Assembly (NCBI RefSeq): GCF_030694085.1
Contig: NZ_JAUXZE010000048.1
Location: 62,001-126,000 of the forward strand
DNA from: Tabrizicola sp.
GTDB lineage: Bacteria > Pseudomonadota > Alphaproteobacteria > Rhodobacterales > Rhodobacteraceae
Length of the DNA: 64,000 nt
Direction of reading: 5' to 3'
Part shown: one piece after another, positions 36,737-46,144 of the stretch
How the letters are laid out: every line of letters starts with the position of its first letter
How positions within the stretch are numbered: position 1 is the stretch's first letter
The notes under the pieces: generated by a model
What the model was told of the DNA's origin: nothing
Databases searched by the model: none
The model's input: only the letters and a program-made list of their open reading frames with translations
Translations under genes and position numbers: made by a program

Positions 36737-38617
36737 TCAGGTCTCCTGTGTCAGGGATCGGTAGATGTCGGGAAGGGCGCGGCCCAGTCGTCCGGGATCG
36801 GGCAGCAGGGTGAATCCGGCGCGGCCAAAGATCCGGGCGAACCAGTCCTGCCCGTCGGCATCGACGATGACCCCGTGGACCGCCTGGCCCAGTCGTCTGG
36901 CCTCGCGCACCGCCATATGGCTGTCCTCGATACCGTAGGTCCCCTCATAGTGGTCCAGATCGTTCGGCTTGCCGTCGGTCAGCACCAGAAAAAGCTTGCG
37001 GGCCGAGGGTTCGGTCGCGAGCTGGGTCGAGACGTGGCGGATCGCAGCCCCAAGCCGCGTGTAGTGGCCCGGGCGCAGGCCACCGATACGGCCGGTGGCT
37101 TCAGGCGTCAGGCGGTCGGCAAATCCCTTGCAGCGGGTCAGGAAGACCCGGTCGCGGCGCAGCGACGAAAATCCCCAGATCGCCTGCCGGTCGCCGACCG
37201 CATCGATGCCGCCGGCCAGGGCCGCCAAGGCCTCGCGCATGGTGTCGATGACACTGCGGGTGCCCACGACGGATTCGGTGGACCGGGAGCAGTCCATCAG
37301 AATCGCCACCGACAGGTCCCGCTCTACAGGCCGAAGATCGCGGAAGATACGATCACTGCCCTGGCCGGTGGCGCGGATCGCGACCTGCGCGGTGACAAGG
37401 GCGTCGAGGTCAAGTTCCGCTCCGTCGACCTGCCGGGGTAGCAGGATGCGGCGGGGATGCAGCGCCTGAAACTGCCGCCGGACGCGGGTCATCAGGCGCG
37501 GGTCCGGCGCGAAGCTTTCGCCGGGCGTGGCGTCCGCTTCCAGAACGCGGCTGTGGTCGGGCATGTAGGCGCAGGCGCGGTGGTTCCATTCGGGGTAGGT
37601 GAAGGTGTCGGAAAGCCGTTCATGGTCGGCATCCTGCGGCGCAAGGTCGAGATGCAGGCGCAGTCGGGTGGCGGCGCGCTTGTGGTGTCTGGTGAGGGTT
37701 ATGTGGTCCTGATCCTCGGCCGCCTTCTGGGCATTTTCCAGATCATCGTCATCGGTCGCGCGGTTCAGGCCCATGCTTTCCACCCACGAGAAGATGGATT
37801 CGAATCGGTGCATGATGAAGCTGTCGGTGCGGTTGGCCTGTTCGTTATCCTCGCGCTTGCCCTGTTTGCGGGTGGGGCCGGCAAGGCCGGGGGGCGCGAT
37901 GATCGCGTCCTCTGCCGGAGTTGCGGCGGTGCTGCGTCCACCTTGGTCAAGCTGAAGCCAGATCGGCAGCGGCGGTGGCGGAGCATAGCCGCGCGGGGCG
38001 GGCACTGGATCGGTCGGTGCAAGCGTGCCGCCCGCCAGCAAAAGGCGCACGCGGGACGCAACCTTCTGCTCGGTCGGCAAGACGGCATGGTCGGGATAGA
38101 TGTCCAGCAGATGCCTGCACAGGGCGGCGTGGGGCTTGCGTAGCCCCGGGCAACTGCGCAGCGCGCGGGTCGTCGCCCGCTCCATCGCGTCCAGATGAGC
38201 CAGGGCGGCAGCAAGCGGGTCCGCCGGTGCCGGGCGGGGTTGGGACGACGCCGCCAGAGCCGCCAGCCACAGATAGGCGGCGCGGTTCAGGTCCACCGTG
38301 GGAAAGGCATCCATCACCGGAGGCAGGCGCAAGGCTTCGCCGTCAAAGGTGGCGACATGCTCCAGTGCCCGCGTCTCGGCCAGACCGGCGCCGATCCCCC
38401 GGCGATGGCGCGAGGCGGTTGCCGGGCTGGGGGCGATCTCGACCCCCGGCCGGCCGCCCAGCGCGCGGAACAGAAGCACAAGGCTGGGGCGTAGGGCGTC
38501 AAGCGCGACCGCGTGCGCAGGGTAGCCCGCGACCGGTGCCAGGCGCTGTGCAACCCCGTGCCAGAGGTTGCCCACCGTCTCTTCCGGGTCCATCAGGTCC
38601 ATCGGGTGCAGGGCCAT
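36737..38617 (-). CDS. norD: Nitric oxide reductase activation protein NorD
   Basis: A 626-residue protein with a C-terminal von Willebrand factor A domain. The metal site DxSxS is seen in SVAILMDCSRSTES, and LFLVLTDGKPNDLDHYEG carries the later aspartate. The N-terminal 350 residues are helical and poorly conserved. NorD works with the AAA+ protein NorQ to activate or insert metal into NorCB. It starts 4 bp after norQ. Confidence 0.93.
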   Translation of the reverse strand: MALHPMDLMDPEETVGNLWHGVAQRLAPVAGYPAHAVALDALRPSLVLLFRALGGRPGVEIAPSPATASRHRRGIGAGLAETRALEHVATFDGEALRLPPVMDAFPTVDLNRAAYLWLAALAASSQPRPAPADPLAAALAHLDAMERATTRALRSCPGLRKPHAALCRHLLDIYPDHAVLPTEQKVASRVRLLLAGGTLAPTDPVPAPRGYAPPPPLPIWLQLDQGGRSTAATPAEDAIIAPPGLAGPTRKQGKREDNEQANRTDSFIMHRFESIFSWVESMGLNRATDDDDLENAQKAAEDQDHITLTRHHKRAATRLRLHLDLAPQDADHERLSDTFTYPEWNHRACAYMPDHSRVLEADATPGESFAPDPRLMTRVRRQFQALHPRRILLPRQVDGAELDLDALVTAQVAIRATGQGSDRIFRDLRPVERDLSVAILMDCSRSTESVVGTRSVIDTMREALAALAGGIDAVGDRQAIWGFSSLRRDRVFLTRCKGFADRLTPEATGRIGGLRPGHYTRLGAAIRHVSTQLATEPSARKLFLVLTDGKPNDLDHYEGTYGIEDSHMAVREARRLGQAVHGVIVDADGQDWFARIFGRAGFTLLPDPGRLGRALPDIYRSLTQET

Positions 38618-38621
38618 CGGT

Positions 38622-39428
38622 CTATCCGTAAACGCTGGCGATGACGTCGCGCAGGGCCTGCACCACGTCCGGCTCGTCGGTCAGGGGTTCGAGGACCGCC
38701 GCTTGCAAGGCGCGTTCGATGGGCATCCCCCCGGCGATCAGGCTGGCGGCGTAGATCAGAAGCCGGGTCGAGACCCCCTCTTCCAGGTCCATCCCCGACA
38801 GCGCGCGGATATGCCCCGCCAGCCGCACCAAGGGGGCCACACGGGCGTCATCCAGGCCACTTTCGCGGGCGACCACAGCGGTTTCGGTAGCCGGATCGGG
38901 AAAGCCGAAGGTGATCGACAGGAACCTCTGGCGGGTCGATGGTTTCAGCCGTTTCAGAATGTTCTGGTAGCCGGGGTTGTAGCTGGCCACCAGCATGAAG
39001 CCGGGCGGGGCCACCAGTTCCTCGCCCGTGCGGTCGATCATCAGGGTGCGGCGGTTGTCGGTCAGGGGGTGCAGGACCACCGTCACGTCCTTGCGCGCCT
39101 CGATCACCTCATCAAGGTAGCAGATCGCCCCTTCCCGCACCGCGCGGGTCAGCGGGCCATCCACCCACTCGGTCGCCCCGCCGCGAAGGAGGTAGCGCCC
39201 GATGAGGTCAGAGGCGGACAGGTCGTCGTGGCAGGCGACGGTGTAGAGCGGGCGGCCAAGGCGGGCAGCCATGTGTTCCACGAACCGGGTCTTGCCGCAG
39301 CCGGTCGGCCCCTTCAGAAGCAGGGGCAGACCTTTGGCATGGGCCGCCTCGAACAGCGCGACTTCCTGCGCCGTGGGGCGGTAGTAGGGGGCCTCGGCCC
39401 GCGTCCGTTCGGGGGAAAGGGCGTTCAC
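38622..39428 (-). CDS. norQ: AAA+ ATPase NorQ (CbbQ/NirQ family)
   Basis: A 268-residue MoxR-like ATPase. The Walker A is LLKGPTGCGKTRFVEHMA and the Walker B ICYLDEVIEA. The family blocks LVASYNPGYQN and STRQRFLSI follow. It partners with NorD in NO reductase maturation. Its start overlaps the norB stop by 4 bp. Confidence 0.95.
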   Translation of the reverse strand: MNALSPERTRAEAPYYRPTAQEVALFEAAHAKGLPLLLKGPTGCGKTRFVEHMAARLGRPLYTVACHDDLSASDLIGRYLLRGGATEWVDGPLTRAVREGAICYLDEVIEARKDVTVVLHPLTDNRRTLMIDRTGEELVAPPGFMLVASYNPGYQNILKRLKPSTRQRFLSITFGFPDPATETAVVARESGLDDARVAPLVRLAGHIRALSGMDLEEGVSTRLLIYAASLIAGGMPIERALQAAVLEPLTDEPDVVQALRDVIASVYG

Positions 39429-40777
39429 AGGGCCTCTCCTTCCGGCAGGGCCACCGGGCCAGGCGTGATGACTTCACGCCGGACAACGATCTGGGCGTAG
39501 ATGAACAGGATCGCCCCCAGCACCACGGCAATACCGGCCCCGAAGCGCATCATGTAGAACAGGCCCAACTGGTCCTGCACGTCCATGTAATAGTCCCCGA
39601 CGATGCGCTGCATGTGGGTCTGGATCGTGCCGGCGAAGGTAAGGACGAAGGTCATGAACGCCATGCCCCCGGTCATCAGCCAGAACGACACCATGTTCAG
39701 CACCTGGTTGTAGGGCGCGCGGCCGCGCAGCAGCGGCATGGCATAGGTGATGATGGCAAGGTTCATCGCGACATAGGCGCCGTAGAAGGCCAGGTGACCG
39801 TGGGCAGCGGTGATCTGCGTGCCGTGGGTGTAGAAGTTCACGCCGTGGAACGTGTGCAGGAACCCCCAGACCCCGGCCCCGAAGAACGCCACCGTCGCCG
39901 AGCCCAGCGCCCAGAGAAGCGCCGCCTTGTTGGGGTGATTGCGCCGCCCCTTCCACACCATGATGAAGGCAAAGGACATCATCGCGAAGAACGGCACCAC
40001 CTCGAAGGCCGAGAAGATTGACCCGGTCCACTGCCAGTACTCCGGCAGGCCGATCCAGTAGAAGTGGTGGCCAGTGCCAAGGATGCCCGAGAAAAGGGCG
40101 GTGGCGACGATGACGTAAAGCCACTTTTCCACCACCTCGCGGTCGACGCCGGTCAGCTTCAGCATCAGGAAGGCCAGGATCGCGGCCATCACCAGCTCCC
40201 AGGTGCCTTCCACCCACAGGTGGACGACGAACCACCAGTACATCTTGTCGAGGCTGAGGTTGTCGGGGTTGATGAAAGCGAAAACCCATAGAAGCGACAG
40301 AAGCCACAGGCCAGTCAGCAGGACGCCGGTGATCGCGGTCTTGCGGCCCGCCAGAACGGTCATCGAGATGTTCACAAGGAAAATCACCGCAGCCACGAGG
40401 ATGCCGAACTTGACCCAGAGCGGTTGCTCCAGAAACTCGCGCCCACCGTGGATGCCGACAAGATAGCTGCCGACGGCGCCAAGGGTGCCGACGACAAGGA
40501 TGACCAGTTGCAGATAGGCAAGCTTGACCGACCAGATTTCCCGCTCTGATTCTTCGGGCACCAGGAAGTAGGCTGCGCCGAAGAAACCCAAGAGCAGCCA
40601 GACGATCAGTGCGTTGGTGTGGATCATGCGGATGATGTTGAAGGGCAGCACCGTCGACAGGGTGTTGGGCGAGACGTAGATCCAGCCCGCCAGAAGCCCG
40701 CCCAGAACCTGAATCCCGAACAGGCCCATTGCCACCATGAAGTAGGCGTAAGCCACCTTTTGCGATTGATATTTCAT
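39425..40777 (-). CDS. norB: Nitric oxide reductase large subunit
   Basis: A 450-residue heme-copper-oxidase-family membrane protein with about 12 spans that reduces two NO to N2O at a heme b3/FeB site. Conserved histidines are in MIHTNALIVW, LWVEGTW (helix VI region), TGHHFYWIG and HLAFYGAYVAMN, as in cNOR. The length and the adjacent norC show the cytochrome-c-dependent type. It lies 9 bp after norC. Confidence 0.96.
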   Translation of the reverse strand: MKYQSQKVAYAYFMVAMGLFGIQVLGGLLAGWIYVSPNTLSTVLPFNIIRMIHTNALIVWLLLGFFGAAYFLVPEESEREIWSVKLAYLQLVILVVGTLGAVGSYLVGIHGGREFLEQPLWVKFGILVAAVIFLVNISMTVLAGRKTAITGVLLTGLWLLSLLWVFAFINPDNLSLDKMYWWFVVHLWVEGTWELVMAAILAFLMLKLTGVDREVVEKWLYVIVATALFSGILGTGHHFYWIGLPEYWQWTGSIFSAFEVVPFFAMMSFAFIMVWKGRRNHPNKAALLWALGSATVAFFGAGVWGFLHTFHGVNFYTHGTQITAAHGHLAFYGAYVAMNLAIITYAMPLLRGRAPYNQVLNMVSFWLMTGGMAFMTFVLTFAGTIQTHMQRIVGDYYMDVQDQLGLFYMMRFGAGIAVVLGAILFIYAQIVVRREVITPGPVALPEGEAL

Positions 40778-40786
40778 GTCTTTCTC

Positions 40787-41239
40787 CTAGCCCGCGTCCG
40801 TGGGCGGCCAGCTTTGGGTGTCGGTCTGATCCGCCCAGCGCAGGAATTCCGACAAGGCGCGCATCTCTTCCGGGGTGATGGCGAATTGGGGCATCTGGCG
40901 GCGCCCCGCGACGCCGCTGGGCTGCGCGGCCATCCAGCCGTCCAGCACCTCATAGGCGGCTTGCGGGTCCTCCAGCACGCCCCAGCGGGTCATCACGTTG
41001 CCCAGTTCGGGGGCGAAATAGGCGCCCTCGCCGTGCAGGGTGTGGCAGTTGATGCAGCTGTGACGCTCCCACACATGCTTGCCCAGGCGCACTTCGGGCG
41101 TAAGCGGCATGCCGGCGGTCGAGACGTTCACGACATAGCGGTGGGAATGGATCGTCATGGCCACGAACACCACGACGAAGAACAGCGAGCCCCCGTAGAA
41201 GATGTTTCTGGCCCGTGACTTCGTAAGGATCTCTGACAT
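40787..41239 (-). CDS. norC: Nitric oxide reductase cytochrome c subunit
   Basis: A 150-residue membrane-anchored cytochrome. One span (about 14-32) follows MSEILTKSRARN. The heme c site is CINCH near residue 62, and the axial methionine is in MPQFAITPEEM. It passes electrons from pseudoazurin or cytochrome c to NorB. The start at 41239 is 63 bp from an NnrR-type dyad. Confidence 0.95.
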   Translation of the reverse strand: MSEILTKSRARNIFYGGSLFFVVVFVAMTIHSHRYVVNVSTAGMPLTPEVRLGKHVWERHSCINCHTLHGEGAYFAPELGNVMTRWGVLEDPQAAYEVLDGWMAAQPSGVAGRRQMPQFAITPEEMRALSEFLRWADQTDTQSWPPTDAG

Positions 41240-41302
41240 CGGGTCGGTCCTGGCGATTGTTGCGGATAGGCCCGGTTCTACAGGCCACCGCACCGCCGGA
41301 CG

Positions 41303-41316
41303 TTGCGCCAGCACAA
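41303..41316. promoter_or_regulatory. NnrR-type dyad between norC and the DUF1858 gene
   Basis: TTGCG-CCAG-CACAA matches the TTGCG-N4-CACAA form described for NnrR targets in Rhodobacter. It is 63 bp from the norC start on one side and 63 bp from the DUF1858 start on the other, so it can serve both promoters. Confidence 0.75.
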
Positions 41317-41379
41317 CGACGAAGGCCCTTCGCGCGCAGCAATGTGGCCAGATGGCACGACTGCCAGGGCGGAGGCACC

Positions 41380-41589
41380 ATGCGCAGGCCCAGACTCGAC
41401 GATCCCGATCTGCCGCTGCGGCTGATCTTCGAACACTGGCCCGAGGTGGCCAATGTCTTCCGCGCGCAGGGAATGGCCTGTTTCGGCTGCCCCATCGCGC
41501 CGTTTCACACGGTGATCGACGCCTGCGCCGAATATGGCCTGGACGAGATCGCCTTTCGCACCGCACTGCAGGCCGCAGCGGCGGGCTGA
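41380..41589 (+). CDS. DUF1858 redox-disulfide protein
   Basis: A 69-residue protein. The core is FEHWPEVANVFRAQGMACFG followed by CPIAPFHT, with the CxxC pair of the hybrid-cluster-protein-associated disulfide family (DUF1858/TIGR03980). ATG 41380 follows GGAGG. It is 15 bp upstream of nnrS and downstream of the shared NnrR dyad, so it is probably part of the nitrosative response. The exact role is unknown. Confidence 0.82.
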   Translation: MRRPRLDDPDLPLRLIFEHWPEVANVFRAQGMACFGCPIAPFHTVIDACAEYGLDEIAFRTALQAAAAG

Positions 41590-41604
41590 CCTGAAGGAGC
41601 CGAC

Positions 41605-42786
41605 ATGCGGCCCGATAAAGCCTACTCCGGCCCCGCCTTGTTCAGCTATGGCTTCCGCCCGCTTTTCCTGCTGGCGGGCAGCTTTGCGGCATTGGTGATC
41701 CCGTTGTGGATGGCGGTCTGGACCGGGCGCGTCAGCCTGAGCGGGCCGTTCACCCCGACTGACTGGCACATCCACGAGCTGCTTTTCGGCTATACCTCGG
41801 CCGTGCTGGCGGGGTTCCTGTTTACCGCGATCCCGAACTGGACCGGGCGGATGCCGACGCGCGGCTGGCCGCTGATGGCTCTGGCCGCGCTGTGGGTGGC
41901 CGGGCGGCCGGCGGTCGCCGGGGGCCTTGGCCTGGGGCCGGTGGCGGTCATGGCACTGGACTGCGCCTTCCTGCTGGCCATTGGCGCGATGATCACGGTC
42001 GAGATCGTCGCGGGCCGGAACTGGAGCAACCTGCGCGTGGTCGTGCCGGTGCTCATGTATCTTGCCGCCAACATCACCTTCCACCTTGAGGCAATGCAGC
42101 TTGGCACAGCCGGATATGGCCGCCGCCTGGGATTTGCGATGGTCGTCCTTCTGATCGGGCTGATCGGCGGCAGGATCATTCCCAGCTTCACCCGGAACTG
42201 GCTGGCCAAACAGGGGGACGGGCCGATGCCGGTGCCGTTCGGGCGGTTCGATGGGGCCAGTCTGGTGCTGATGCTGGGGGCGCTGATCGCGTGGGTCGCG
42301 CTGCCCGAGGCGCGGCTGACGGGACTGGCCATGATCCTCGCAGGGGTGGTTCAAGCTTTCCGCCTGGCCCGCTGGCGTGGGTGGAGGGTCTGGCGGTCAG
42401 CTATCCTGTCAATGCTGCATCTGGCCTATGGTTTCATCCCGGTCGGCCTGGTGGCCCTTGGTCTTTCGGTGCTGGGCACCTTGCCCGCTGTGGTGGGCCT
42501 GCATCTACTTGGCATCGGCGCGATCGGCGGCATGACGCTGTCGGTGATGATGCGCGCCTCGCTGGGCCATACCGGGCGCGAGCTGCGGGCAGGCCGCGCG
42601 CTGAGCCTGGCCTTTGCCTGCGTGGCGCTGGCAGCCCTGACGCGCGCAGCCTTGTCGTCAGAGGCGAGCCTGTGGGTGGCGGCAACCTTTTGGACTGCCG
42701 GTTTTGCAATCTTTGCCGCCCGGCTTGCCCCGATCCTGAGCATGCCGAACCCCGCCCGCCGCGTGCCTAACCCGCAGCCCCGCTAA
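41605..42786 (+). CDS. nnrS: NnrS family heme-copper membrane protein
   Basis: A 393-residue protein with about 12 hydrophobic spans. The family start is LFSYGFRPLFLLAGSFAALV, with DWHIHELLFGYTSAVLAGFL, and the later blocks MMRASLGHTGRELRAG and GGRIIPSFTRNWL. NnrS proteins bind heme and copper and relieve nitrosative stress on iron metabolism. Its 3' end overlaps the convergent nnrR stop by 20 bp. Confidence 0.92.
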   Translation: MRPDKAYSGPALFSYGFRPLFLLAGSFAALVIPLWMAVWTGRVSLSGPFTPTDWHIHELLFGYTSAVLAGFLFTAIPNWTGRMPTRGWPLMALAALWVAGRPAVAGGLGLGPVAVMALDCAFLLAIGAMITVEIVAGRNWSNLRVVVPVLMYLAANITFHLEAMQLGTAGYGRRLGFAMVVLLIGLIGGRIIPSFTRNWLAKQGDGPMPVPFGRFDGASLVLMLGALIAWVALPEARLTGLAMILAGVVQAFRLARWRGWRVWRSAILSMLHLAYGFIPVGLVALGLSVLGTLPAVVGLHLLGIGAIGGMTLSVMMRASLGHTGRELRAGRALSLAFACVALAALTRAALSSEASLWVAATFWTAGFAIFAARLAPILSMPNPARRVPNPQPR

Positions 42787-43462
42787 GCATCACCAGCCGG
42801 TGCGGCGCGGTCACCGTGATCTTGCGCCGTTCCGACAGCACGATCCCGTCCCGCTCCCACCCGCTGAGAAGGCGGCTGACGGTGTGCAAGGTGGTGCCGG
42901 TCATGTCCGACAGGTTCTGCCGCGTGATCGGCATGCCGATCTCGATCCCGCCATCGACCTTGCGTCCGGCCTGGGTCACCAGCCGCAGAATTGCGCAGGC
43001 AATGCGCTGTTCGACGGCCTGGGTTGCCATTTCGACGATGCGGTTGTTCATCTCGCCCACCCGCTCGCCCACGACCTTGTAGGTTTCGGTGGCAAAGCCG
43101 TCGTATTTCTGCACGAACTCGGCCCAATGCCGGTTCGGCCAGGCCAGGGCCACGCAATCATCCGCCGTCATTGCTGTCGCTGGATAGGTGGTGCGCCCGA
43201 TGGCCGCCCCGATCCCGAACAGCTGCCCCGGCGCGATGTGCAGCGCGATGATCTGATCGCCGCCGGGGGTGGTGCGGATCACCCGGATATGGCCATCCAG
43301 AAGCAGGAAGAACCGCTCGACCGGCAAGCCTTCGCTGAAGACAGCAACACCCGGGTCGAACCGCAGCGCCGTCGCAGCATCCAGGATCTCGCGGATCTGG
43401 GGCCGGGAAAGCCTGCGGAAGGGCGGGAGACTGGCCAGAAGGCTTTCGTCAAGTTTGTGCAA
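42767..43462 (-). CDS. nnrR: Crp/Fnr-family regulator NnrR (NO-responsive)
   Basis: About 231 residues. A cyclic-nucleotide-binding-like fold (FFLLLDGHIRVIRTTPGGDQ) is followed by a dimer helix and the HTH ITRQNLSDMTGTTLHTVSRL. There are no N-terminal cysteines for an FNR iron-sulfur cluster, which fits the NO-sensing NnrR/Nnr class. TTG 43462 is proposed because GGAGG lies 6 bp upstream; a GTG at 43489 would lie inside the operator dyad. It is divergent from pseudoazurin. Confidence 0.85.
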   Translation of the reverse strand: MHKLDESLLASLPPFRRLSRPQIREILDAATALRFDPGVAVFSEGLPVERFFLLLDGHIRVIRTTPGGDQIIALHIAPGQLFGIGAAIGRTTYPATAMTADDCVALAWPNRHWAEFVQKYDGFATETYKVVGERVGEMNNRIVEMATQAVEQRIACAILRLVTQAGRKVDGGIEIGMPITRQNLSDMTGTTLHTVSRLLSGWERDGIVLSERRKITVTAPHRLVMLSGAAG

Positions 43463-43477
43463 ACGATGCCTCCGATG

Positions 43478-43491
43478 TTGTGGCAGCACAA
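43478..43491. promoter_or_regulatory. NnrR-type dyad between nnrR and pseudoazurin
   Basis: TTGTG-GCAG-CACAA is a perfect 5-bp dyad with a 4-bp spacer. It is 62 bp before the pseudoazurin ATG and 15 bp before the proposed nnrR start, so it could activate the former and repress or tune the latter. Confidence 0.7.
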
Positions 43492-43553
43492 CGAACCGGG
43501 GGCGACCTTACCCTAGAAGGGGATGCAAGACCATAAACCTGAAAGGACCGGAC

Positions 43554-43988
43554 ATGTTCCCGAAACTGATCACTGCAACAATCACAGCCCTGGTGCTGAC
43601 CGCGGCGGCCCAGGCCGAAAACTTCGACGTGAAGATGCTGAACAAGGGGGCAGATGGCGCGATGGTCTTCGAGCCCGCCTTCGTGAAGGCCGCCGTGGGC
43701 GACACCGTCACCTTCATCTCGACCGACAAGGGCCACAACGTCGAGGGCATCGACGGGATGCTTCCCGAGGGTGTGGACGCGTTCAAAAGCGGCATGGGGG
43801 ATGACTATGTCCTGACGCTGACCGCCGAAGGTCTATACGGCTTGAAATGCACGCCCCACTACAGCATGGGCATGGTTGCGCTGATCCAGGTCGGTGCTCC
43901 GGTCAATCTGGATGCGGCGTCTGCCGTGACGCAGAAGGGCAAGGCCAAGACCCGGTTCGAGCCGCTGTTCACGCAAGTCGCAAACTGA
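43554..43988 (+). CDS. Pseudoazurin (blue copper electron carrier)
   Basis: A 144-residue periplasmic protein with a signal peptide (MFPKLITATITALVLTAAAQA). The type-1 copper ligands are His in DKGHNVEGI, Cys and His in GLKCTPHYSMGM, and Met in the same block. Pseudoazurin gives electrons to NirK and to cNOR. AAAGGA precedes ATG 43554, and an NnrR-type dyad lies 62 bp upstream. Confidence 0.95.
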   Translation: MFPKLITATITALVLTAAAQAENFDVKMLNKGADGAMVFEPAFVKAAVGDTVTFISTDKGHNVEGIDGMLPEGVDAFKSGMGDDYVLTLTAEGLYGLKCTPHYSMGMVALIQVGAPVNLDAASAVTQKGKAKTRFEPLFTQVAN

Positions 43989-44010
43989 CCTGACGCCACA
44001 CCGAAAATGA

Positions 44011-44036
44011 GGCGGCCTCGACGGGCCGCCTTTTCC
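44011..44036. terminator. Intrinsic terminator after pseudoazurin
   Basis: Stem GGCGGCC / GGCCGCC with 6-nt loop, then TTTTCC on the plus strand. It probably also ends the convergent nirK-nirV transcript. Confidence 0.8.
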
Positions 44037-44058
44037 TTTGTCCGCCGATGATCCGCGC

Positions 44059-44865
44059 CTAGTCGCGCACCAGCCGGAACCCCAGGTAATCTGGCGGCAC
44101 ACCCGCCGCGCAGCCGCCTGAACGGGCATCGCGGATGAAATCGATGACGAACGCACGGTGCTTGCCCTGCACCGCCCGGACCCCGCAGTAATCCGAGCTG
44201 GTGGCAATCGCTTTGCCGTCCCGGGTCAGCGTGCCGTTCTGAAAACATGTTTCAGTCCATTCCCAGACGTTGCCGGATATATCGGCCACGCCCATCGAAT
44301 TCGTCCCGAAATGGCCCATCGGATGCTGCTGCAGGTCAGCCTCGCCTCGCAATTCGACTTCGCGCCGGTAGCTGGCGATCCAGCGCCGCGAGGGGTCGGC
44401 ACCGTTGGCGTCTTCCCCAAAACCGTCGTCAAAGCCGCGTTCCGCCGCCGCCCTAAGCCACTCGGCATCGGTCGGCAGGCGCCAGAGCTGCCCCGTCTCG
44501 TCAGACAGCCAGACGGCATAGGCGGTGGCGTCGGCATGGTTGACGTTGGTCTGAGCCGCCCCCGCCACGCCAGAAACCGGCGCGGCAGCGCAGGCACCTG
44601 CCGCCACGCATCGGGCATAGTCGGTCTCGGAGACATGGTGGGTCATGATTTCCAGCGTCGCCACATCGACCCGCTGCAAGGGGGCATCGACGATGCGGGT
44701 GCCCTGGCGGAATTCTCCTGCCGGGCGATAGTCCTGCGGGCCCGCCGGAATAAGGACGGTCTGGGGCGGGGCCACTGGCGGTCGTTGCATCGACGCGACA
44801 AGGATCGCCCCAGCCGTGCCGATGGCGACACCTGCCAGCAGCCCCAATGCCACACGACGTTTCAT
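44059..44865 (-). CDS. nirV: NirV, SUMF1/FGE-domain protein
   Basis: A 268-residue protein with an N-terminal membrane anchor or signal (about 8-26) and a sulfatase-modifying-factor domain. Domain blocks are VNHADATAYAVWLSDETG, WRLPTDAEWLRAAAERG, GVADISGNVWEWTETC and the last GFRLVRD. It follows nirK by 69 bp, the arrangement named nirKV in Rhodobacter. Its role in nitrite reductase function is unclear. GGAGG lies 5 bp before ATG 44865. Confidence 0.9.
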   Translation of the reverse strand: MKRRVALGLLAGVAIGTAGAILVASMQRPPVAPPQTVLIPAGPQDYRPAGEFRQGTRIVDAPLQRVDVATLEIMTHHVSETDYARCVAAGACAAAPVSGVAGAAQTNVNHADATAYAVWLSDETGQLWRLPTDAEWLRAAAERGFDDGFGEDANGADPSRRWIASYRREVELRGEADLQQHPMGHFGTNSMGVADISGNVWEWTETCFQNGTLTRDGKAIATSSDYCGVRAVQGKHRAFVIDFIRDARSGGCAAGVPPDYLGFRLVRD

Positions 44866-44934
44866 TTCATCCTCCGGGAAAAAAGGGCGGAGTGGTCCGG
44901 GACGACAGACCACCCCGCCAGCATGCGACCGCCG

Positions 44935-46083
44935 TTACGGCAGCGCGCTGCGTCCTTCGTGCAGGACGTCGTATTCCACCGGAGCCACGACCTGTTCCAT
45001 CAGATCATTGTTCCAGGTGCCGCCGACGATCACATGCGCCGTCGCGCCCAGGTTCACCGCCTCGATCAGGTTGTGGTTGACGTAGGCGTAGACGCCCGGT
45101 TGCAGGAAGGTGTAAAGCGCCGCACCAGCCGATCCGCCGCGAATGAACCAGGTCTCCAGATCGCGTTCCGGCAGGTTGTTGAACTTGCCGCTCTCCCAGA
45201 CCAGATCGCCATGCCCGCCGATCAGGTGCGGACGGCTGTCCCGGTTGGCCTGGCTGTGGACGAAGAGCACGCGCTCGCCCTGCTCGGCCTCAAGCGCCTG
45301 GTCGCCCGTCAATGCCCCCACCCTGCCGTTGAAGACGACGTGGGACGGGATCAGCCGGTTCATCACCTCCAGCGTGTCGGAATAGCTTTCGCCGGCATCC
45401 GCAAAGCGCAGGTAGGCGCCATCCGGGCCGCGCGGGATGTAGAAGTCATTCTCGCCGATGTAGTAGACCCGGTCATAGGACACCGGATTGCCAAGATGAT
45501 CCTTCAGCCCGTCCCGAGGCAGCACCATGATGCAGCCCGACATGCCCGACACCACATGCCAGGGGATCATCGGACCGCCCGGAGCGCAGTGATAGACGAA
45601 CACCCCCGGCCGCGTCGCCTTGAACCGCAGCACCGCCTTTTCGCCGGGGTTGACCAGCGTCAGCGAACCACCACCCAAAGCGCCGGTAGCCGCGTGGAAG
45701 TCGATGTTGTGCTGCATCATGTTTTCGGGCGGGTTGAACAGGGTCAGTTCGACATAATCGCCCTCGTGCACCACCATCATCGGGCCGGGAACCGAGCCAT
45801 TGAACGTCATGGCCTGCAGCCAGGCGTCCTCGTCCACCTGGATCTCCTTCTCGATGATCTTCATCTCGAATTCGATCACCGCAGGCCCGTCGCTGGCCAC
45901 CTGTTCATGCGGGTGCACGAAGGGCGGCTTGACCAGCTTGACCTTGCGGCGGGGCAAGCTTGACAGATCGACCGGCGCGGCAGCCGAGGTGTCCATCACC
46001 TCCTCCGCCCCGGCGGTCTTGACGACAAACGGAGCAGCGGCAATCATCGCGGCCCCCATCAGTGCAGTGCGTCGCGTAAACAT
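44935..46083 (-). CDS. nirK: Copper-containing nitrite reductase
   Basis: A 382-residue periplasmic trimeric enzyme reducing nitrite to NO. It starts with a twin-arginine signal ([19 protein letters not shown]). Type-1 copper ligands are in [31 protein letters not shown]; type-2 ligands are the second His of that first block, the His of YHC and the His in [10 protein letters not shown]. Length and the [10 protein letters not shown] region fit class I. An NnrR-type dyad is 61 bp upstream, and nirV follows. Confidence 0.96.
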   Translation of the reverse strand: MFTRRTALMGAAMIAAAPFVVKTAGAEEVMDTSAAAPVDLSSLPRRKVKLVKPPFVHPHEQVASDGPAVIEFEMKIIEKEIQVDEDAWLQAMTFNGSVPGPMMVVHEGDYVELTLFNPPENMMQHNIDFHAATGALGGGSLTLVNPGEKAVLRFKATRPGVFVYHCAPGGPMIPWHVVSGMSGCIMVLPRDGLKDHLGNPVSYDRVYYIGENDFYIPRGPDGAYLRFADAGESYSDTLEVMNRLIPSHVVFNGRVGALTGDQALEAEQGERVLFVHSQANRDSRPHLIGGHGDLVWESGKFNNLPERDLETWFIRGGSAGAALYTFLQPGVYAYVNHNLIEAVNLGATAHVIVGGTWNNDLMEQVVAPVEYDVLHEGRSALP

Positions 46084-46144
46084 CGAGCTTCCCTCATCTG
46101 TGTGTCAGTTGAGGCGAGTTTAGCCCTATGTCCGAACGCCTTCG

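Noticed and set aside
36067..36813. A plus-strand frame of 248 codons running over the small nor-operon genes
   Set aside because: It overlaps two coupled small genes and the norD end, and no part resembles a known protein.
43463..43489. A GTG start for nnrR at 43489
   Set aside because: This codon lies inside the NnrR-type dyad and lacks a ribosome site, whereas TTG 43462 has GGAGG at good spacing.
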